DNA of 64,000 bases from Planctobacterium marinum. GTDB lineage: Bacteria; Pseudomonadota; Gammaproteobacteria; Enterobacterales; Alteromonadaceae. A program made the position numbers and the translations under genes. Location of the stretch: positions 124,001 through 188,000 of the forward strand of contig NZ_JAJEWQ010000001.1 in assembly GCF_020687805.1 (NCBI RefSeq), given 5' to 3'. This document shows positions 44,448-55,523 of this stretch, in pieces (the first letter of the stretch is position 1; every line of letters begins with the position of its first letter). The notes beneath the pieces were generated by a model, which was not told where the DNA came from, ran no database searches, and saw only the letters and a list, made by a program, of their open reading frames with translations.

Positions 44448-47273
44448 ATGCACGAAAGCGTCATGAAAGCGTGGTGGGATTCTTCCCATATGGCTGGTGG
44501 TAACGCTGCTTACGTTGAAGAACTTTATGAAGCGTACCTGGAAGATCCACAAAGCGTTTCAGATGAGTGGCGAAGCACGTTTGACAAACTGCCAAAAGTA
44601 GATGGTGTTTCAATTGAAACGCGTCATAGTCTTGTCCGAGACGAGTTTAAAAAAATGGCTGCATTGGGGCTGGCTGGCAGAGCGCCAGTAGGGGCACCAG
44701 CAGGTGAAGCCGGGGACCTGAAACAGGTTAAGGTGTTGCAACTTATCAACGCATACCGATTTCGCGGTCATCAACATGCAAACCTTGACCCACTAGGCTT
44801 ATGGCAGCAAGAGCGAGTCAGAGACCTTGAACTTTCCCACCATAACCTTTCTGAAAAAGATTTCGACACCGTATTCAACATAGGCTCCTATGCCGTGGGA
44901 CAAGAAAAAATGTCCTTGGGTGAGTTGTTTAAATCTCTTAACCGTACCTATTGCGGCTCTATCGGTGCAGAGTATATGCACATTACCAACACCGAAGAGA
45001 AACGTTGGATTCAGCAATACCTGGAAGCGGCACAAGCGAAACCCGATCTGGCCAGAGAGCAAAAAATTAATGTTCTCAAGGGACTGAACGCCGCCGATGG
45101 TATGGAAAAGTATCTTGGGGCTAAATTCCCAGGGGCCAAACGTTTCTCACTGGAAGGTGGTGATTCGCTGGTACCTATGATCAAAACCCTGATCACACAA
45201 GCCGGTGCAGCAGGCTCTAAAGAAGTCGTGATTGGTATGGCACACCGTGGCCGACTCAACGTATTAGTTAACGTACTGGGTAAAAATCCTTCAGTACTTT
45301 TCGATGAGTTTTCCGGTTTACACGATGAGTCCCTCGGTTCAGGTGACGTAAAATATCACGCTGGTTACTCTTCAGATTTCGCAACACCGGGTGGTGCTGT
45401 GCATCTGGCACTGGCTTTTAATCCGTCACACTTAGAAATTGTTAACCCGGTTGTTATGGGATCTGTACGTGCCAGGCTCGACAGACGTGGTTGCAGTGAT
45501 GGCTCCATGTGTTTGCCTATTACCATTCATGGTGATTCTGCAATTGCCGGTCAGGGGGTGGTGCAGGAAACTTTCAATATGTCCCAAACCCGCGGTTTTC
45601 AGGTGGGTGGCACAGTTCGAATTGTGGTTAACAATCAGGTGGGTTTCACTACCTCTAAAACCGAAGATACCCGTTCGACACAATACTGTACCGATATTGC
45701 AAAAATGGTTCAGGCACCGATATTCCACGTTAACTCTGACGACCCTGAAGCTGTCATGTTCGTCTCTAAAATGGCGTTGGATTATCGCAACACCTTCAAG
45801 CGTGATGTGGTTATTGATTTGGTCTGTTATCGCCGACATGGTCACAACGAAGCTGATGAGCCGAATGCAACTCAGCCGTTGATGTATCAGAAGATTCGTA
45901 AGCATCCGGTACCACGTCAGATTTATGCTGATCAACTGGTTACCGAAGGCGTGCTGTCAGAACACGATGTAGACAAACTGGTGGCTGAATATCGCGCTGC
46001 GCTGGACCACGGTGCTTGTGTGGTTGAAGAGTGGCGTCCTATGACAGAACACTCGGTAGACTGGACCCCTTACATCGGCCATGACTGGGATGTACCCTAT
46101 GACGGTAGCGTCAGTATCGAGAAGCTGAAACAACTCGGTGAAAAAGTCTGTGCGATACCTGATAGCTTTAAGCTCCAGTCCCGCGTTAATAAACTCTACA
46201 TGGACAGACTGTCCATGATGAAGGGCGAAAAGTCCTTAGACTGGGGAGCTGCTGAAACCCTGGCTTATGCAACGTTAGTTGAAGCCAAAACCGACATTCG
46301 TTTCACCGGTCAGGATGCCGGACGCGGTACCTTCTTCCATCGTCATGCCGTTATGCATAATCAGGCAGATGGTGCAGAACACACTCCACTGCAGCATATT
46401 GCTGATGAACAGGGCGTGTTTGAAATCTACGACTCTGTACTTTCCGAAGAAGCGGTTATGGCGTTTGAGTTCGGATACGCAACAGCTGAACCGGGCACAC
46501 TGACCATTTGGGAAGCGCAATTTGGTGATTTTGCCAATGGTGCGCAGGTGGTCATCGACCAATTTTTAAGTTCAGGTGAGCACAAGTGGGGTCGTCTGTG
46601 TGGTTTGACTTTGTTGTTACCACATGGATATGAAGGTCAGGGACCAGAGCACAGTTCAGCCAGACTGGAACGATTTTTACAATTGTGTGCCGACCACAAC
46701 TGGCAAGTGTGTGTGCCCTCAACGCCGGCTCAGGTATACAATATGTTGCGTCGTCAGGCCGTCCGCCCGATGCGTCGTCCACTGATCGTTATGTCTCCTA
46801 AGTCATTGTTACGTCACCCTCAGGCGGTATCTTCTTTGGAAGAATTGTCGGCCGGTGTTTTCCACAATGTCATAGATGAGATTGACGACCTTAAGCTTGC
46901 TAACGTCAAGCGTGTCGTCATGTGTTCAGGTAAGGTCTACTACGATTTGTTAGACTATCGTCGCAAAAATGAAATTAGCGATGTGGCGATTATTCGTATT
47001 GAGCAGCTATACCCGTTTCCTCATGCCGAAATTGAAAAAGTGGTGCAGCGTTACAAGCATGTCAAAGACTGGGTATGGTGTCAGGAAGAACCTCAAAACC
47101 AGGGAGCCTGGTACTGTAGTCAACACCATTTCTGGGATTCCATTCCCAAAGGTGCCAAGGTTACCTACGCGGGTCGCGCAGCGTCATCTGCGCCGGCTGT
47201 CGGTTATTTATCAGTCCACAATCAACAACAGAAGAAGTTGGTTGAAGAGGCAATCGAGTTAAACAAGGATTAA
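44448..47273 (+). CDS. sucA: 2-oxoglutarate dehydrogenase E1 component
   Basis: This 941-residue thiamine-diphosphate enzyme decarboxylates 2-oxoglutarate and loads the succinyl group on the lipoyl domain of SucB. The E1 signatures are [21 protein letters not shown] near the N-terminus, [17 protein letters not shown], the ThDP-binding [16 protein letters not shown] and [15 protein letters not shown], and [18 protein letters not shown] precedes the ATG. Two bases separate it from sucB. The E3 gene (lpd) is not in the window. Confidence 0.97.
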   Translation: MHESVMKAWWDSSHMAGGNAAYVEELYEAYLEDPQSVSDEWRSTFDKLPKVDGVSIETRHSLVRDEFKKMAALGLAGRAPVGAPAGEAGDLKQVKVLQLINAYRFRGHQHANLDPLGLWQQERVRDLELSHHNLSEKDFDTVFNIGSYAVGQEKMSLGELFKSLNRTYCGSIGAEYMHITNTEEKRWIQQYLEAAQAKPDLAREQKINVLKGLNAADGMEKYLGAKFPGAKRFSLEGGDSLVPMIKTLITQAGAAGSKEVVIGMAHRGRLNVLVNVLGKNPSVLFDEFSGLHDESLGSGDVKYHAGYSSDFATPGGAVHLALAFNPSHLEIVNPVVMGSVRARLDRRGCSDGSMCLPITIHGDSAIAGQGVVQETFNMSQTRGFQVGGTVRIVVNNQVGFTTSKTEDTRSTQYCTDIAKMVQAPIFHVNSDDPEAVMFVSKMALDYRNTFKRDVVIDLVCYRRHGHNEADEPNATQPLMYQKIRKHPVPRQIYADQLVTEGVLSEHDVDKLVAEYRAALDHGACVVEEWRPMTEHSVDWTPYIGHDWDVPYDGSVSIEKLKQLGEKVCAIPDSFKLQSRVNKLYMDRLSMMKGEKSLDWGAAETLAYATLVEAKTDIRFTGQDAGRGTFFHRHAVMHNQADGAEHTPLQHIADEQGVFEIYDSVLSEEAVMAFEFGYATAEPGTLTIWEAQFGDFANGAQVVIDQFLSSGEHKWGRLCGLTLLLPHGYEGQGPEHSSARLERFLQLCADHNWQVCVPSTPAQVYNMLRRQAVRPMRRPLIVMSPKSLLRHPQAVSSLEELSAGVFHNVIDEIDDLKLANVKRVVMCSGKVYYDLLDYRRKNEISDVAIIRIEQLYPFPHAEIEKVVQRYKHVKDWVWCQEEPQNQGAWYCSQHHFWDSIPKGAKVTYAGRAASSAPAVGYLSVHNQQQKKLVEEAIELNKD

Positions 47274-47274
47274 A

Positions 47275-48759
47275 ATGAGCATTGAAATTAAAGTTCCCGT
47301 ATTGCCGGAATCAGTGGCTGATGCAACGATAGCCACCTGGCACGTTAAAGTAGGTGATAAAGTGTCTCGCGACCAAAACCTGGTTGATATTGAGACTGAC
47401 AAAGTGGTTTTAGAAGTGGTTGCACCGGAAGACGGTGTTATCACTGAAATTAGCAGCCCGGAAGGTGAAACTGTTCTTGCCGAGCAAGTCATTGCTTTGG
47501 TGGGAGCCGGTGCAGCTGACAGCTCAGACAGTTCCGCAAAAACGGAAAGTAAAGCACAATCTAATTCAGACGAAAGCGCAAAAGGTGAATCAGTGGATAT
47601 TAAAGTACCGGTGTTACCTGAATCGGTAGCAGATGCAACAATAGCAACCTGGCATGTACAACCAGGCGAGGCCGTATCTCGTGATCAAAATCTGGTAGAT
47701 ATTGAAACGGATAAAGTGGTGTTGGAAGTTGTCGCGCCAGCAGATGGTTCGATTTCAGAAATCCTGCACAATGAAGGTGATACTGTAACCGCAGAACAGG
47801 TTATTGCTAAGTTCGCCGCCGGTGCCGGAGCTGCTGCGCCAGCCCCTGCAGCTGAAGAAAGCGACTCAGATGATGAAGTGCTCAGCCCTTCAGTGCGTCG
47901 TTTATTAGCTGAAAAAGACATAGATCCTGCAAAAATTAAAGGATCAGGCAAAAATGGCCGCATCACTAAAGAAGATGTAGAGAAACACCTCAAAGGTGCC
48001 AGTGCCGCGCCAGCTCCTGCGGCTGCTGCAGCAGAACCTGCCGCTGCTTCATTGGCTGAGCGCACAGAAAAGCGCGTTCCCATGACACGTCTGCGCAAAA
48101 CTATTGCAAATCGTTTGTTGGAAGCTAAAAACTCAACAGCGATGTTAACCACGTTCAACGAAGTAAACATGAAACCCATCATGGATCTGCGTAAGAAATA
48201 CCAAACGGTATTTGAAGAAAAGCACGGTATCCGTCTTGGCTTTATGTCCTTCTATGTAAAAGCTGTAACGGAAGCGCTGAAGCGTTATCCAGAAGTCAAC
48301 GCTTCAATTGATGGTGACGACATTTGTTATCATAATTACTTTGATGTTTCTATTGCAGTTTCTACACCTCGCGGGCTCGTGACTCCGGTATTGAAAGACT
48401 GCGACCAATTAGGTCTGGCAGGTATCGAGAAAGGGATCAAGAGTCTGGCACTTAAAGGCCGTGATGGTAAGTTAACCATGGATGAATTAACCGGCGGTAA
48501 TTTCACAATTACCAACGGTGGTGTATTTGGTTCATTAATGTCTACGCCTATCATTAACCCACCACAAAGCGCTATTTTAGGGATGCACAAAATTCAGGAC
48601 AGACCTATGGCAGTGGACGGCAAAGTAGAGATTCTTCCTATGATGTATCTGGCGTTGTCTTATGACCACAGAATCATCGATGGTAAAGAGTCAGTCGGCT
48701 TCCTGGTCACAGTTAAAGAGATGCTGGAAGACCCGACACGCTTACTGTTGGATGTATAA
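47275..48759 (+). CDS. sucB: dihydrolipoyl succinyltransferase (E2) with two lipoyl domains
   Basis: This 494-residue E2 core of the 2-oxoglutarate dehydrogenase complex has, in order, lipoyl domain 1 (about 2-77, lipoyl K43) and a linker. Lipoyl domain 2 (about 108-180, K147) follows, then a second Ala/Pro linker, the E1/E3-binding domain (about 203-240), another Ala-rich linker and the catalytic domain with HRIIDG near the C-terminus. E. coli SucB has about 405 residues and one lipoyl domain, so the extra domain explains the added length. Both DKVVLEV lysine motifs are intact. The domains are nearly identical in protein but differ at many synonymous sites. Confidence 0.95.
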   Translation: MSIEIKVPVLPESVADATIATWHVKVGDKVSRDQNLVDIETDKVVLEVVAPEDGVITEISSPEGETVLAEQVIALVGAGAADSSDSSAKTESKAQSNSDESAKGESVDIKVPVLPESVADATIATWHVQPGEAVSRDQNLVDIETDKVVLEVVAPADGSISEILHNEGDTVTAEQVIAKFAAGAGAAAPAPAAEESDSDDEVLSPSVRRLLAEKDIDPAKIKGSGKNGRITKEDVEKHLKGASAAPAPAAAAAEPAAASLAERTEKRVPMTRLRKTIANRLLEAKNSTAMLTTFNEVNMKPIMDLRKKYQTVFEEKHGIRLGFMSFYVKAVTEALKRYPEVNASIDGDDICYHNYFDVSIAVSTPRGLVTPVLKDCDQLGLAGIEKGIKSLALKGRDGKLTMDELTGGNFTITNGGVFGSLMSTPIINPPQSAILGMHKIQDRPMAVDGKVEILPMMYLALSYDHRIIDGKESVGFLVTVKEMLEDPTRLLLDV

Positions 48760-48767
48760 GGAAGTAT

Positions 48768-48848
48768 TGCCGTCTCTGACGGCATTACTTTATTGGTGCA
48801 GGATGCACACTGACAACTTATTTCAGGTCGATTTAGTCGACGTTTTTT
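48768..48848 (+). terminator. two hairpins between sucB and sucC
   Basis: TGCCGTC (48768-48774) pairs with GACGGCA (48778-48784) and a T-rich stretch follows. Further on, GTCGA (48827-48831) pairs with TCGAC (48837-48841), followed by G and six T. Both lie in the 111-bp gap and could partly terminate transcription before sucCD. Confidence 0.45.
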
Positions 48849-48870
48849 AAATAATCACGGAAATTTCACC

Positions 48871-50037
48871 ATGAATTTGCATGAATATCAGGGTAAACAG
48901 CTATTTAAAGAATATGGCTTACCCGTCTCAGAAGGTTATGCAACCGACACTCCTCAGGCTGCTGCTGAAGCTGCCGATAGCATTGGTGGCAACGAGTGGG
49001 TTGTCAAATGTCAGGTCCATGCCGGTGGTCGCGGTAAAGCTGGCGGTGTAAAGCTGGTTAAAAGTAAAGACGAAATCAAAGAATTTGCTCAGAAGTGGTT
49101 AGGCCAAAATCTGGTTACTTTTCAGACTGACGAAAACGGTCAGCCGGTTAGCAAAATCTTAGTAGAATCATGCACTGATATTGCTGATGAGTTGTATCTG
49201 GGTGCAGTAGTTGATCGTGGTACACGTCGCGTTGTATTCATGGCTTCAACTGAAGGTGGTGTTGACATTGAAACTGTTGCTGAAGAAACACCAGAAAAAA
49301 TCTTAAAAGCGGAAATCGATCCGCTGGTTGGTCCGCAGCCTTATCAGGCGCGTGAAATGGCCTTCAAACTGGGTCTGCAGGGCGTACAAATCAAACAATT
49401 TACCAAGATCTTCATGGGTCTGGCTAAAATGTTTGAAGACCTAGACGTAGCGCTGATCGAAATCAATCCTTTGGTTGTTAAAACTGATGGCGACCTGCAC
49501 TGTCTTGACGCCAAAGTAGGTATTGATAGCAATGCGATGTACCGTCAACCTAAGTTGAAAGACATGCACGATCCATCTCAGGAAGATGCGCGTGAAGCTC
49601 ATGCTGCACAGTGGGAGCTGAACTATGTTGCACTAGACGGTAACGTAGGTTGTATGGTTAACGGTGCTGGCCTTGCAATGGGTACCATGGATATCGTAAA
49701 CCTGCACGGTGGCAAGCCTGCAAACTTTCTGGATGTTGGTGGCGGTGCTACAAAAGAGCGCGTTGCTGAAGCATTCAAAATCATCTTGTCTGATGACAAT
49801 GTAAAAGCCGTTTTGGTTAATATCTTTGGTGGTATCGTGCGTTGTGACATGATCGCTGAAGGTATTATCGGTGCCGTTAAAGAAGTTGGCGTTACCGTAC
49901 CAGTAGTGGTTCGTTTAGAAGGGACTAATGCAGACCTGGGCCGCGATGTTCTGGCAAACTCTGGTTTGGATATTATTGCTGCAACAAGTCTGACTGACGC
50001 AGCTCAGCAAGTAGTTAAAGCAGCGGAGGGCAAATAA
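48871..50037 (+). CDS. sucC: succinyl-CoA synthetase beta subunit
   Basis: This 388-residue ADP/GDP-forming subunit has an N-terminal ATP-grasp domain ([37 protein letters not shown]). The C-terminal part has [15 protein letters not shown] and [16 protein letters not shown]. The length is exactly that of E. coli SucC. It makes ATP from succinyl-CoA with SucD. The sucC stop and the sucD start share one base. Confidence 0.97.
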   Translation: MNLHEYQGKQLFKEYGLPVSEGYATDTPQAAAEAADSIGGNEWVVKCQVHAGGRGKAGGVKLVKSKDEIKEFAQKWLGQNLVTFQTDENGQPVSKILVESCTDIADELYLGAVVDRGTRRVVFMASTEGGVDIETVAEETPEKILKAEIDPLVGPQPYQAREMAFKLGLQGVQIKQFTKIFMGLAKMFEDLDVALIEINPLVVKTDGDLHCLDAKVGIDSNAMYRQPKLKDMHDPSQEDAREAHAAQWELNYVALDGNVGCMVNGAGLAMGTMDIVNLHGGKPANFLDVGGGATKERVAEAFKIILSDDNVKAVLVNIFGGIVRCDMIAEGIIGAVKEVGVTVPVVVRLEGTNADLGRDVLANSGLDIIAATSLTDAAQQVVKAAEGK

Positions 50038-50909
50038 TGTCTGTATTAATTAATAAAGATACTAAAGTTATCTGTCAGGGCTTCACTGGTGGTCAGGGTA
50101 CTTTCCACTCTGAGCAAGCGATTGCCTACGGTACACAAATGGTCGGTGGTGTTACACCTGGCAAAGGTGGTACTGAACACCTGGGTCTTCCGGTCTTCAA
50201 TACAGTCCGTGAAGCGGTAGAAGCAACTGGTGCAACAGCAACCGTTATCTACGTACCTGCTCCTTTCTGTAAAGACTCTATCATCGAAGCTGCAGATGCC
50301 GGTATCGAGCTAATCGTATGTATCACTGAAGGTATTCCTACGCTGGATATGCTTTACGTAAAAGAATACGTAAACCAGAAAGGCGTGCGCATGATTGGTC
50401 CTAACTGCCCAGGTGTAATCACTCCGGGTGAATGTAAGATTGGTATCATGCCTGGCCACATCCACTTACCTGGTAAAGTTGGTATTGTTTCTCGTTCTGG
50501 TACCTTAACCTATGAAGCGGTTAAGCAAACTACTGACGAAGGCTTTGGACAGTCTACCTGTGTAGGTATCGGTGGTGATCCTATTCCTGGTTCTAACTTT
50601 ATCGATATCCTGCAAATGTTCCAGGATGATGACGGTACTGAAGCTATCGTTATGATCGGTGAGATTGGTGGTACTGCTGAAGAAGAAGCGGCTGCCTTTA
50701 TCAAGGAAAACGTTACTAAGCCGGTAGTGTCTTACATTGCAGGTGTAACGGCTCCTCCTGGTAAGCGTATGGGCCATGCTGGTGCGATCATCGCGGGTGG
50801 TAAAGGTACAGCAGACGATAAATTTGCGGCACTTGAAGCGGCTGGTGTTAAAACCGTTCGTTCTCTGGCTGACATTGGCAAAGCATTGCGCGAAATTACT
50901 GGCTGGTAA
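50037..50909 (+). CDS. sucD: succinyl-CoA synthetase alpha subunit
   Basis: This 290-residue CoA-binding subunit has [22 protein letters not shown] at the N-terminus and [20 protein letters not shown]. The phospho-histidine is in [21 protein letters not shown]. It forms the heterotetramer with SucC and completes the TCA block of this window. A terminator follows 44 bp after its stop. Confidence 0.97.
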   Translation: MSVLINKDTKVICQGFTGGQGTFHSEQAIAYGTQMVGGVTPGKGGTEHLGLPVFNTVREAVEATGATATVIYVPAPFCKDSIIEAADAGIELIVCITEGIPTLDMLYVKEYVNQKGVRMIGPNCPGVITPGECKIGIMPGHIHLPGKVGIVSRSGTLTYEAVKQTTDEGFGQSTCVGIGGDPIPGSNFIDILQMFQDDDGTEAIVMIGEIGGTAEEEAAAFIKENVTKPVVSYIAGVTAPPGKRMGHAGAIIAGGKGTADDKFAALEAAGVKTVRSLADIGKALREITGW

Positions 50910-50952
50910 GCCAGACATTTTTCGATTATGCCTGCGTCAGGCAATTTACTAA

Positions 50953-50984
50953 AAAAATCCCCGGCAATGTCCGGGGATTTTTGT
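50953..50984 (+). terminator. Rho-independent terminator of sucABCD
   Basis: AAAAATCCCCGG (50953-50964) pairs perfectly with CCGGGGATTTTT (50971-50982) around a 6-base loop. A strong terminator that could work in both directions. Confidence 0.88.
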
Positions 50985-51086
50985 TTTCATTATCAAGCCC
51001 ACTTGCCATATTATTGCTATAAACATCCCGGTAACTAGTTAACGGGATTAGAGATTAACTTTTCAGGTTTTTTGTTCGGAGAATAA

Positions 51087-51932
<846 letters not shown>

Positions 51933-51973
51933 TTTTTTGGAGTAAGGAAAGATTAAGGTAGTCAGGCAATCAG

Positions 51974-51998
51974 TTGCTCCTGCGCTGTGCAGGAGCAA
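51974..51998 (+). terminator. hairpin after kdsA
   Basis: TTGCTCCTGC (51974-51983) and GCAGGAGCAA (51989-51998) form a perfect 10-bp stem with loop GCTGT, 41 bp after the kdsA stop. The lack of a T-tract makes it a weak intrinsic terminator. A second small palindrome, GGCAA-A-TTGCC, is at 52025-52035 near the end of the opposing gene. Confidence 0.5.
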
Positions 51999-52058
51999 TG
52001 AGTGTCCAATAAACGAAAGCTTTAGGCAAATTGCCTTAAATTCGTAAAATCTGCGCTG

Positions 52059-52340
52059 TTATTCAGCGATGATTTGTGTGGAAATGCTTTGCGTCTCTTC
52101 GTTGAATCTGGCCAATGCCAAAAATTGTTCTACATTTTGTTTGAAAGTCATTTCTTCCAGTTGTAGTTTAGCCGCATTCTCAACTGCGGGCACACTGATT
52201 TCAGCAACCGCCAGTTGAACACTGTCAGCGATCTCTGTTTGAATTTCTACCGTTTCGATAGTAACGTCATTAGCAGCAACAGTCGCTGAAAAGACAAAAG
52301 TAGATAGACAGATTGTAATTAATTTTTTAAAGTTTTTCAT
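52059..52340 (-). CDS. small exported protein of unknown function
   Basis: This 93-residue protein has a clear Sec signal peptide (MKNFKKLITICLSTFVFSATVAA, probable cut after ANA/VAA near residue 23). An acidic mature part rich in Val, Glu and Thr follows (VETVEIQTEIADSVQLAVAE), with a predicted C-terminal helix. There are no cysteines in the mature part and no recognised domain. The ATG at 52340 follows AGGTGA at good spacing; a GTG three codons earlier is less likely. It is divergent from gcvA, and a GcvA-type inverted repeat lies between them. I do not recognise the family. Confidence 0.7.
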   Translation of the reverse strand: MKNFKKLITICLSTFVFSATVAANDVTIETVEIQTEIADSVQLAVAEISVPAVENAAKLQLEEMTFKQNVEQFLALARFNEETQSISTQIIAE

Positions 52341-52502
52341 AGAATTCACCTAAAGTTAAAATAATGTAAAAAAGACACTTTGCTTATCAGTTTTGTTTAC
52401 TTGTATTTTACAAAAGCCTTGTAAAATAAAGATTTTTAGCTGATGTGCGTACTATAGATGTTTTTTTGACTAACTAAAAACGAGAAAAAATATGCCAAGT
52501 GC

Positions 52503-52517
52503 ATTAGAAAAACTAAT
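52503..52517. promoter_or_regulatory. GcvA-type inverted CTAAT site
   Basis: ATTAG-AAAAA-CTAAT lies at 52503-52517 within the longer perfect palindrome GCATTAG/CTAATGC (52501-52507, 52513-52519). E. coli GcvA sites contain CTAAT. It sits 87 bp before gcvA and 163 bp before the small exported protein. It could equally be a short RNA hairpin. Confidence 0.5.
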
Positions 52518-52603
52518 GCGAATGCAGATGTTGGAGGCTTTCCCTCTAAATTTTACTTGCAATCTTTAATTTATGAACTTTCTATGACGAAAAATACCTG
52601 ATT

Positions 52604-53491
52604 ATGAACGAAAGATTACCGCCACTGAACGCGTTGAAAGCATTTGAAGCTGCAGCCAGACATTTGAGCTTTACCCGGGCATCAGAAGAGCTTTTTGTCA
52701 CTCAGGCTGCAGTGAGCCATCAAATCAAAGCGCTGGAAGAGTTTCTGGGGATGAAATTGTTTATCAGGAAAAATCGCACCTTATTATTAACCGAGATCGG
52801 TCAAAGCTATTACCTGGATATCAAAGAAGTCTTTGCCTCGCTGTACGAAGCCACAAAACGATTACATGCAATGGGGGCAAAAGGGTCCATAACCGTCGCT
52901 TTACCACCAAGTTTTGCAGTGCAATGGCTGGTACCTAAGCTTTCGGATTTTTCTGCTAAAAACCCGGATATAGATGTTCGGATCAAAGCGGTTGACTCAG
53001 ATGATGGCTTTCTAACCGATGATGTAGACCTGGCGATTTATTATGGCAGAGGTCGTTGGAGTGGTCTGCAGGCTGATAAACTGTATGCTGAGTATTTGAC
53101 ACCGGTTTGTTCGCCTATGCTATTTCAGGGGGATAAACCATTAGATAAGCTTGATGACTTAAAACACCATCAATTACTGCACGACACATCCAGAGAGTTT
53201 TGGAAGCAATGGATCAGACACTTTAATATTTTGGGCGTGAATGTGAATCAGGGGCCTATTTTCAGCCATACAATGTTAATTTTGCAGGCGGCTGCGCTGG
53301 GACAGGGTATCGCACTTGTTGACAGCGCCCTGGCGCGTCCGGAAATTGCATTAGGTCGTTTGATTTGTCCATTTGAAGAACGGGTTGAAACGCAAAAGGC
53401 CTACTATTTGGTGTGCAGGCAATCCCATGCCGAGCTGGGTAAAATTCAGGCATTCAAAGACTGGATGTTAGAACAAGTTAGCGAGGACTAG
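52604..53491 (+). CDS. gcvA: LysR-family regulator GcvA
   Basis: This 295-residue LysR protein is of the GcvA/AmpR-like subgroup. The N-terminus MNERLPPLNALKAFEAAARHLSFTRASEELFVTQAAVSHQIKALEEFLG is the characteristic GcvA helix-turn-helix. The effector domain includes ITVALPPSFAVQWLVPKLSDF. In E. coli GcvA activates the glycine cleavage operon and the small RNA gcvB. The order gcvA-(hydrolase)-DUF423-rlmM matches the conserved gcvA-ygdD-rlmM block of E. coli, which supports the name. gcv genes are not present in the window. Confidence 0.9.
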   Translation: MNERLPPLNALKAFEAAARHLSFTRASEELFVTQAAVSHQIKALEEFLGMKLFIRKNRTLLLTEIGQSYYLDIKEVFASLYEATKRLHAMGAKGSITVALPPSFAVQWLVPKLSDFSAKNPDIDVRIKAVDSDDGFLTDDVDLAIYYGRGRWSGLQADKLYAEYLTPVCSPMLFQGDKPLDKLDDLKHHQLLHDTSREFWKQWIRHFNILGVNVNQGPIFSHTMLILQAAALGQGIALVDSALARPEIALGRLICPFEERVETQKAYYLVCRQSHAELGKIQAFKDWMLEQVSED

Positions 53492-53494
53492 GGT

Positions 53495-54094
53495 TTGGCT
53501 TACATTGCTCAACTCATTTTGGCTCATGGTGCCGGTCAGGGCATGGAGAGCGATTTTATGCAGCAATGCAAAACACTGTTCGAAGTGGCTGGCGTAAAAT
53601 GTACTCTGTTTGATTTTGATTATATGTCGGAGATGAAAAGGCTCGGTCGACGTCGTCCACCCGAGAGATTGCCGAAGTTGATAGAGCAGTTTAATGCGCA
53701 GTTCGTTGAGCCCGGTGAATTGCCACTTTTTATTGGTGGAAAATCTATGGGGGGCAGGGTGGCCAGTCATGTACTGCAAGCATCCCCGGCATTAGGGGGC
53801 ATTTGTTTCGGTTACCCCTTTCATCCACCGGGTAAATCGGAAAAAATCAGAACAGAACACCTGAGCTCTATCTCTAAACCTCTGCTGGTGTTGCAGGGCG
53901 AAAGAGATCCGTTCGGTAAACCCGAAGAAATTGAAAGCTACAGATTACCTGATAGCCTGATGGTAACCTTTATTCCGGCAGGTGAGCACAGTTTTATAAC
54001 CACCAGGAGTAGTGGCGTAAGCTGGCAGGAAAATATGCAGTTTGCCGTTGCTCAGGCCTGTCAATTTATCAAGAACATATTAGCAAGAAGTTAG
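53495..54094 (+). CDS. alpha/beta-hydrolase of KANL3/Tex30 type
   Basis: This 199-residue small alpha/beta hydrolase starts LILAHGAGQGMESDFM, has the nucleophile elbow GGKSMGGRVASHV (Ser in GKSMG near residue 91), an Asp in LQGERDPFG and a His in AGEHSF. The set is that of a functional Ser-Asp-His triad of the dienelactone-hydrolase-like group. The start is TTG at 53495, three bases after the gcvA stop, with GAGG upstream. The substrate is unknown. Confidence 0.85.
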   Translation: MAYIAQLILAHGAGQGMESDFMQQCKTLFEVAGVKCTLFDFDYMSEMKRLGRRRPPERLPKLIEQFNAQFVEPGELPLFIGGKSMGGRVASHVLQASPALGGICFGYPFHPPGKSEKIRTEHLSSISKPLLVLQGERDPFGKPEEIESYRLPDSLMVTFIPAGEHSFITTRSSGVSWQENMQFAVAQACQFIKNILARS

Positions 54095-54095
54095 A

Positions 54096-54470
54096 ATGAT
54101 GAAACTATTTTTATTACTGGGGGCCGCACTGGCCATGCTTTCTGTGATTTTAGGCGCATTTGCCGCTCATGGTCTGAAACAGAAATTACCTGAAAATTTG
54201 TTAAGTGCCTTTTCGACCGGCGTTGAGTATCAGTTTTTCCATGCGCTGGCTCTGATATTGATTGTGATTTTGGCTAAGCTTTTTCCTCATCACTTATGGA
54301 CATGGTCCGCAAGTCTGATGTTGGCCGGCATAGTGTGCTTTTCCGGTAGCTTGTATGCGTTATCTCTCAGTGGCATTAAATGGTTCGGTCCCATTACTCC
54401 GCTGGGAGGTTTGTTGTTTATTGCCGGTTGGGCAGTGATGTTGGCGGCAATTAACAAAGGATATCAATAG
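54096..54470 (+). CDS. DUF423 family membrane protein (YgdD-like)
   Basis: This 124-residue protein has four predicted membrane helices (MKLFLLLGAALAMLSVILGAFAAHGLK, FFHALALILIVILAKLF, ASLMLAGIVCFSGSLYAL, TPLGGLLFIAGWAVMLAAI). AAHGLKQKLPEN and GPITPLGG are family signatures. The function of DUF423 is unknown. It lies between the hydrolase and rlmM, a conserved position next to gcvA, and its stop overlaps the rlmM start by one base. Confidence 0.92.
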   Translation: MMKLFLLLGAALAMLSVILGAFAAHGLKQKLPENLLSAFSTGVEYQFFHALALILIVILAKLFPHHLWTWSASLMLAGIVCFSGSLYALSLSGIKWFGPITPLGGLLFIAGWAVMLAAINKGYQ

Positions 54471-55522
54471 TGGCTTCACAGATTTTAGGTTATTGCCGTC
54501 CGGGTTTTGAAGCTGATGCCGGGTTGGAGTTACAGACTCGTGCCGCCGAGCATGGTTTTTATGGCTATTTTAAAGCTGAACGATTGTCAGGCTTTTATCT
54601 GTTTGAGTGCCCTCAGTCTTTGCAACCACTATTTAAACGGTTGGCATTAACGCAACTGATTTTTACCCGGCAATGGCTCCAGGTGTTGGCGCATTACGAC
54701 AATTTGTCAAAAGACGACAGGTTGTCTGATTTAACCGATTCCTTTGCTGAGTTACCGGTGATTTCTGAAGTCCGGGTTGAGCACCCCGATACTGAAGACG
54801 GGAAAGAGTTGTCTCGTTTCTGCCGTAAATTTACTGTGCCATTGAGGCAAGCTTTAAAACAGCGCAAGTTGTACCAGGAAAGCAAGGGACTGACCTGCCT
54901 CTTTGCTTTTTTCGTTAAAAGTACCGGATGTTATCTGGGTATAACCCCAATGAACAATATCAGTCCATTACCCGGCGGTATCATGCGCCTTAAGTTTCCG
55001 GCAGAATCACCCAGCCGCTCAACGCTAAAATTAGACGAAGCTTTCTTAACCTTTATTCCAGAAAAAGAGCGGGAAGAACGGCTCAGGGCCGGATTAAATG
55101 CGGTAGACCTGGGGGCGTGCCCCGGAGGATGGACTTATCAGTTGGTGCGCCGGGGGATGTTTGTGCAGGCCGTGGATAATGGCCTGATGGCCGAGTCATT
55201 GATGGACAGTGGGCAAGTGACTCACTTTCAGGAAGATGGTTTTAAATTTAAACCCCGCAAGAAAAATATTCATTGGCTGGTGTGCGATATGATTGAGCAA
55301 CCACAAAAAGTAGCCCGTCTTATGGCGCAATGGGTGTCCGACGACTGGTGCAAAGAAGCCATGTTTAATCTGAAATTACCAATGAAAAAACGTTTCGAGT
55401 CCGTGCTGGAATGTCTGGCTATTATCGCCGAAGTGCTGCCGGGTAAACTGGAACTTTCAGCGAAACATCTGTATCACAACCGGGACGAGATCACCGTGCA
55501 CTTAAAAAAACAGGAGAAATAA
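54470..55522 (+). CDS. rlmM: 23S rRNA C2498 2'-O-methyltransferase RlmM
   Basis: This 350-residue enzyme methylates cytidine 2498 of 23S rRNA using SAM. The N-terminal THUMP-related region precedes a Rossmann-like methyltransferase domain with VDLGACPGGWTYQLVRRG (about residues 217-234), AVDNG and LKLPMKKRFESV holding the catalytic lysine. The start is GTG at 54470. The gene overlaps the DUF423 stop by one base and is followed one base later by a HAD phosphatase. Confidence 0.95.
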   Translation: MASQILGYCRPGFEADAGLELQTRAAEHGFYGYFKAERLSGFYLFECPQSLQPLFKRLALTQLIFTRQWLQVLAHYDNLSKDDRLSDLTDSFAELPVISEVRVEHPDTEDGKELSRFCRKFTVPLRQALKQRKLYQESKGLTCLFAFFVKSTGCYLGITPMNNISPLPGGIMRLKFPAESPSRSTLKLDEAFLTFIPEKEREERLRAGLNAVDLGACPGGWTYQLVRRGMFVQAVDNGLMAESLMDSGQVTHFQEDGFKFKPRKKNIHWLVCDMIEQPQKVARLMAQWVSDDWCKEAMFNLKLPMKKRFESVLECLAIIAEVLPGKLELSAKHLYHNRDEITVHLKKQEK

Positions 55523-55523
55523 T

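Noticed and set aside
45432-45935. 167-codon minus-strand frame in sucA
   Set aside because: Antisense to the thiamine-binding core of SucA, whose motifs are intact.
53468-53779. 103-codon minus-strand frame over the gcvA-hydrolase junction
   Set aside because: Antisense to two well-supported genes with no domain signature.
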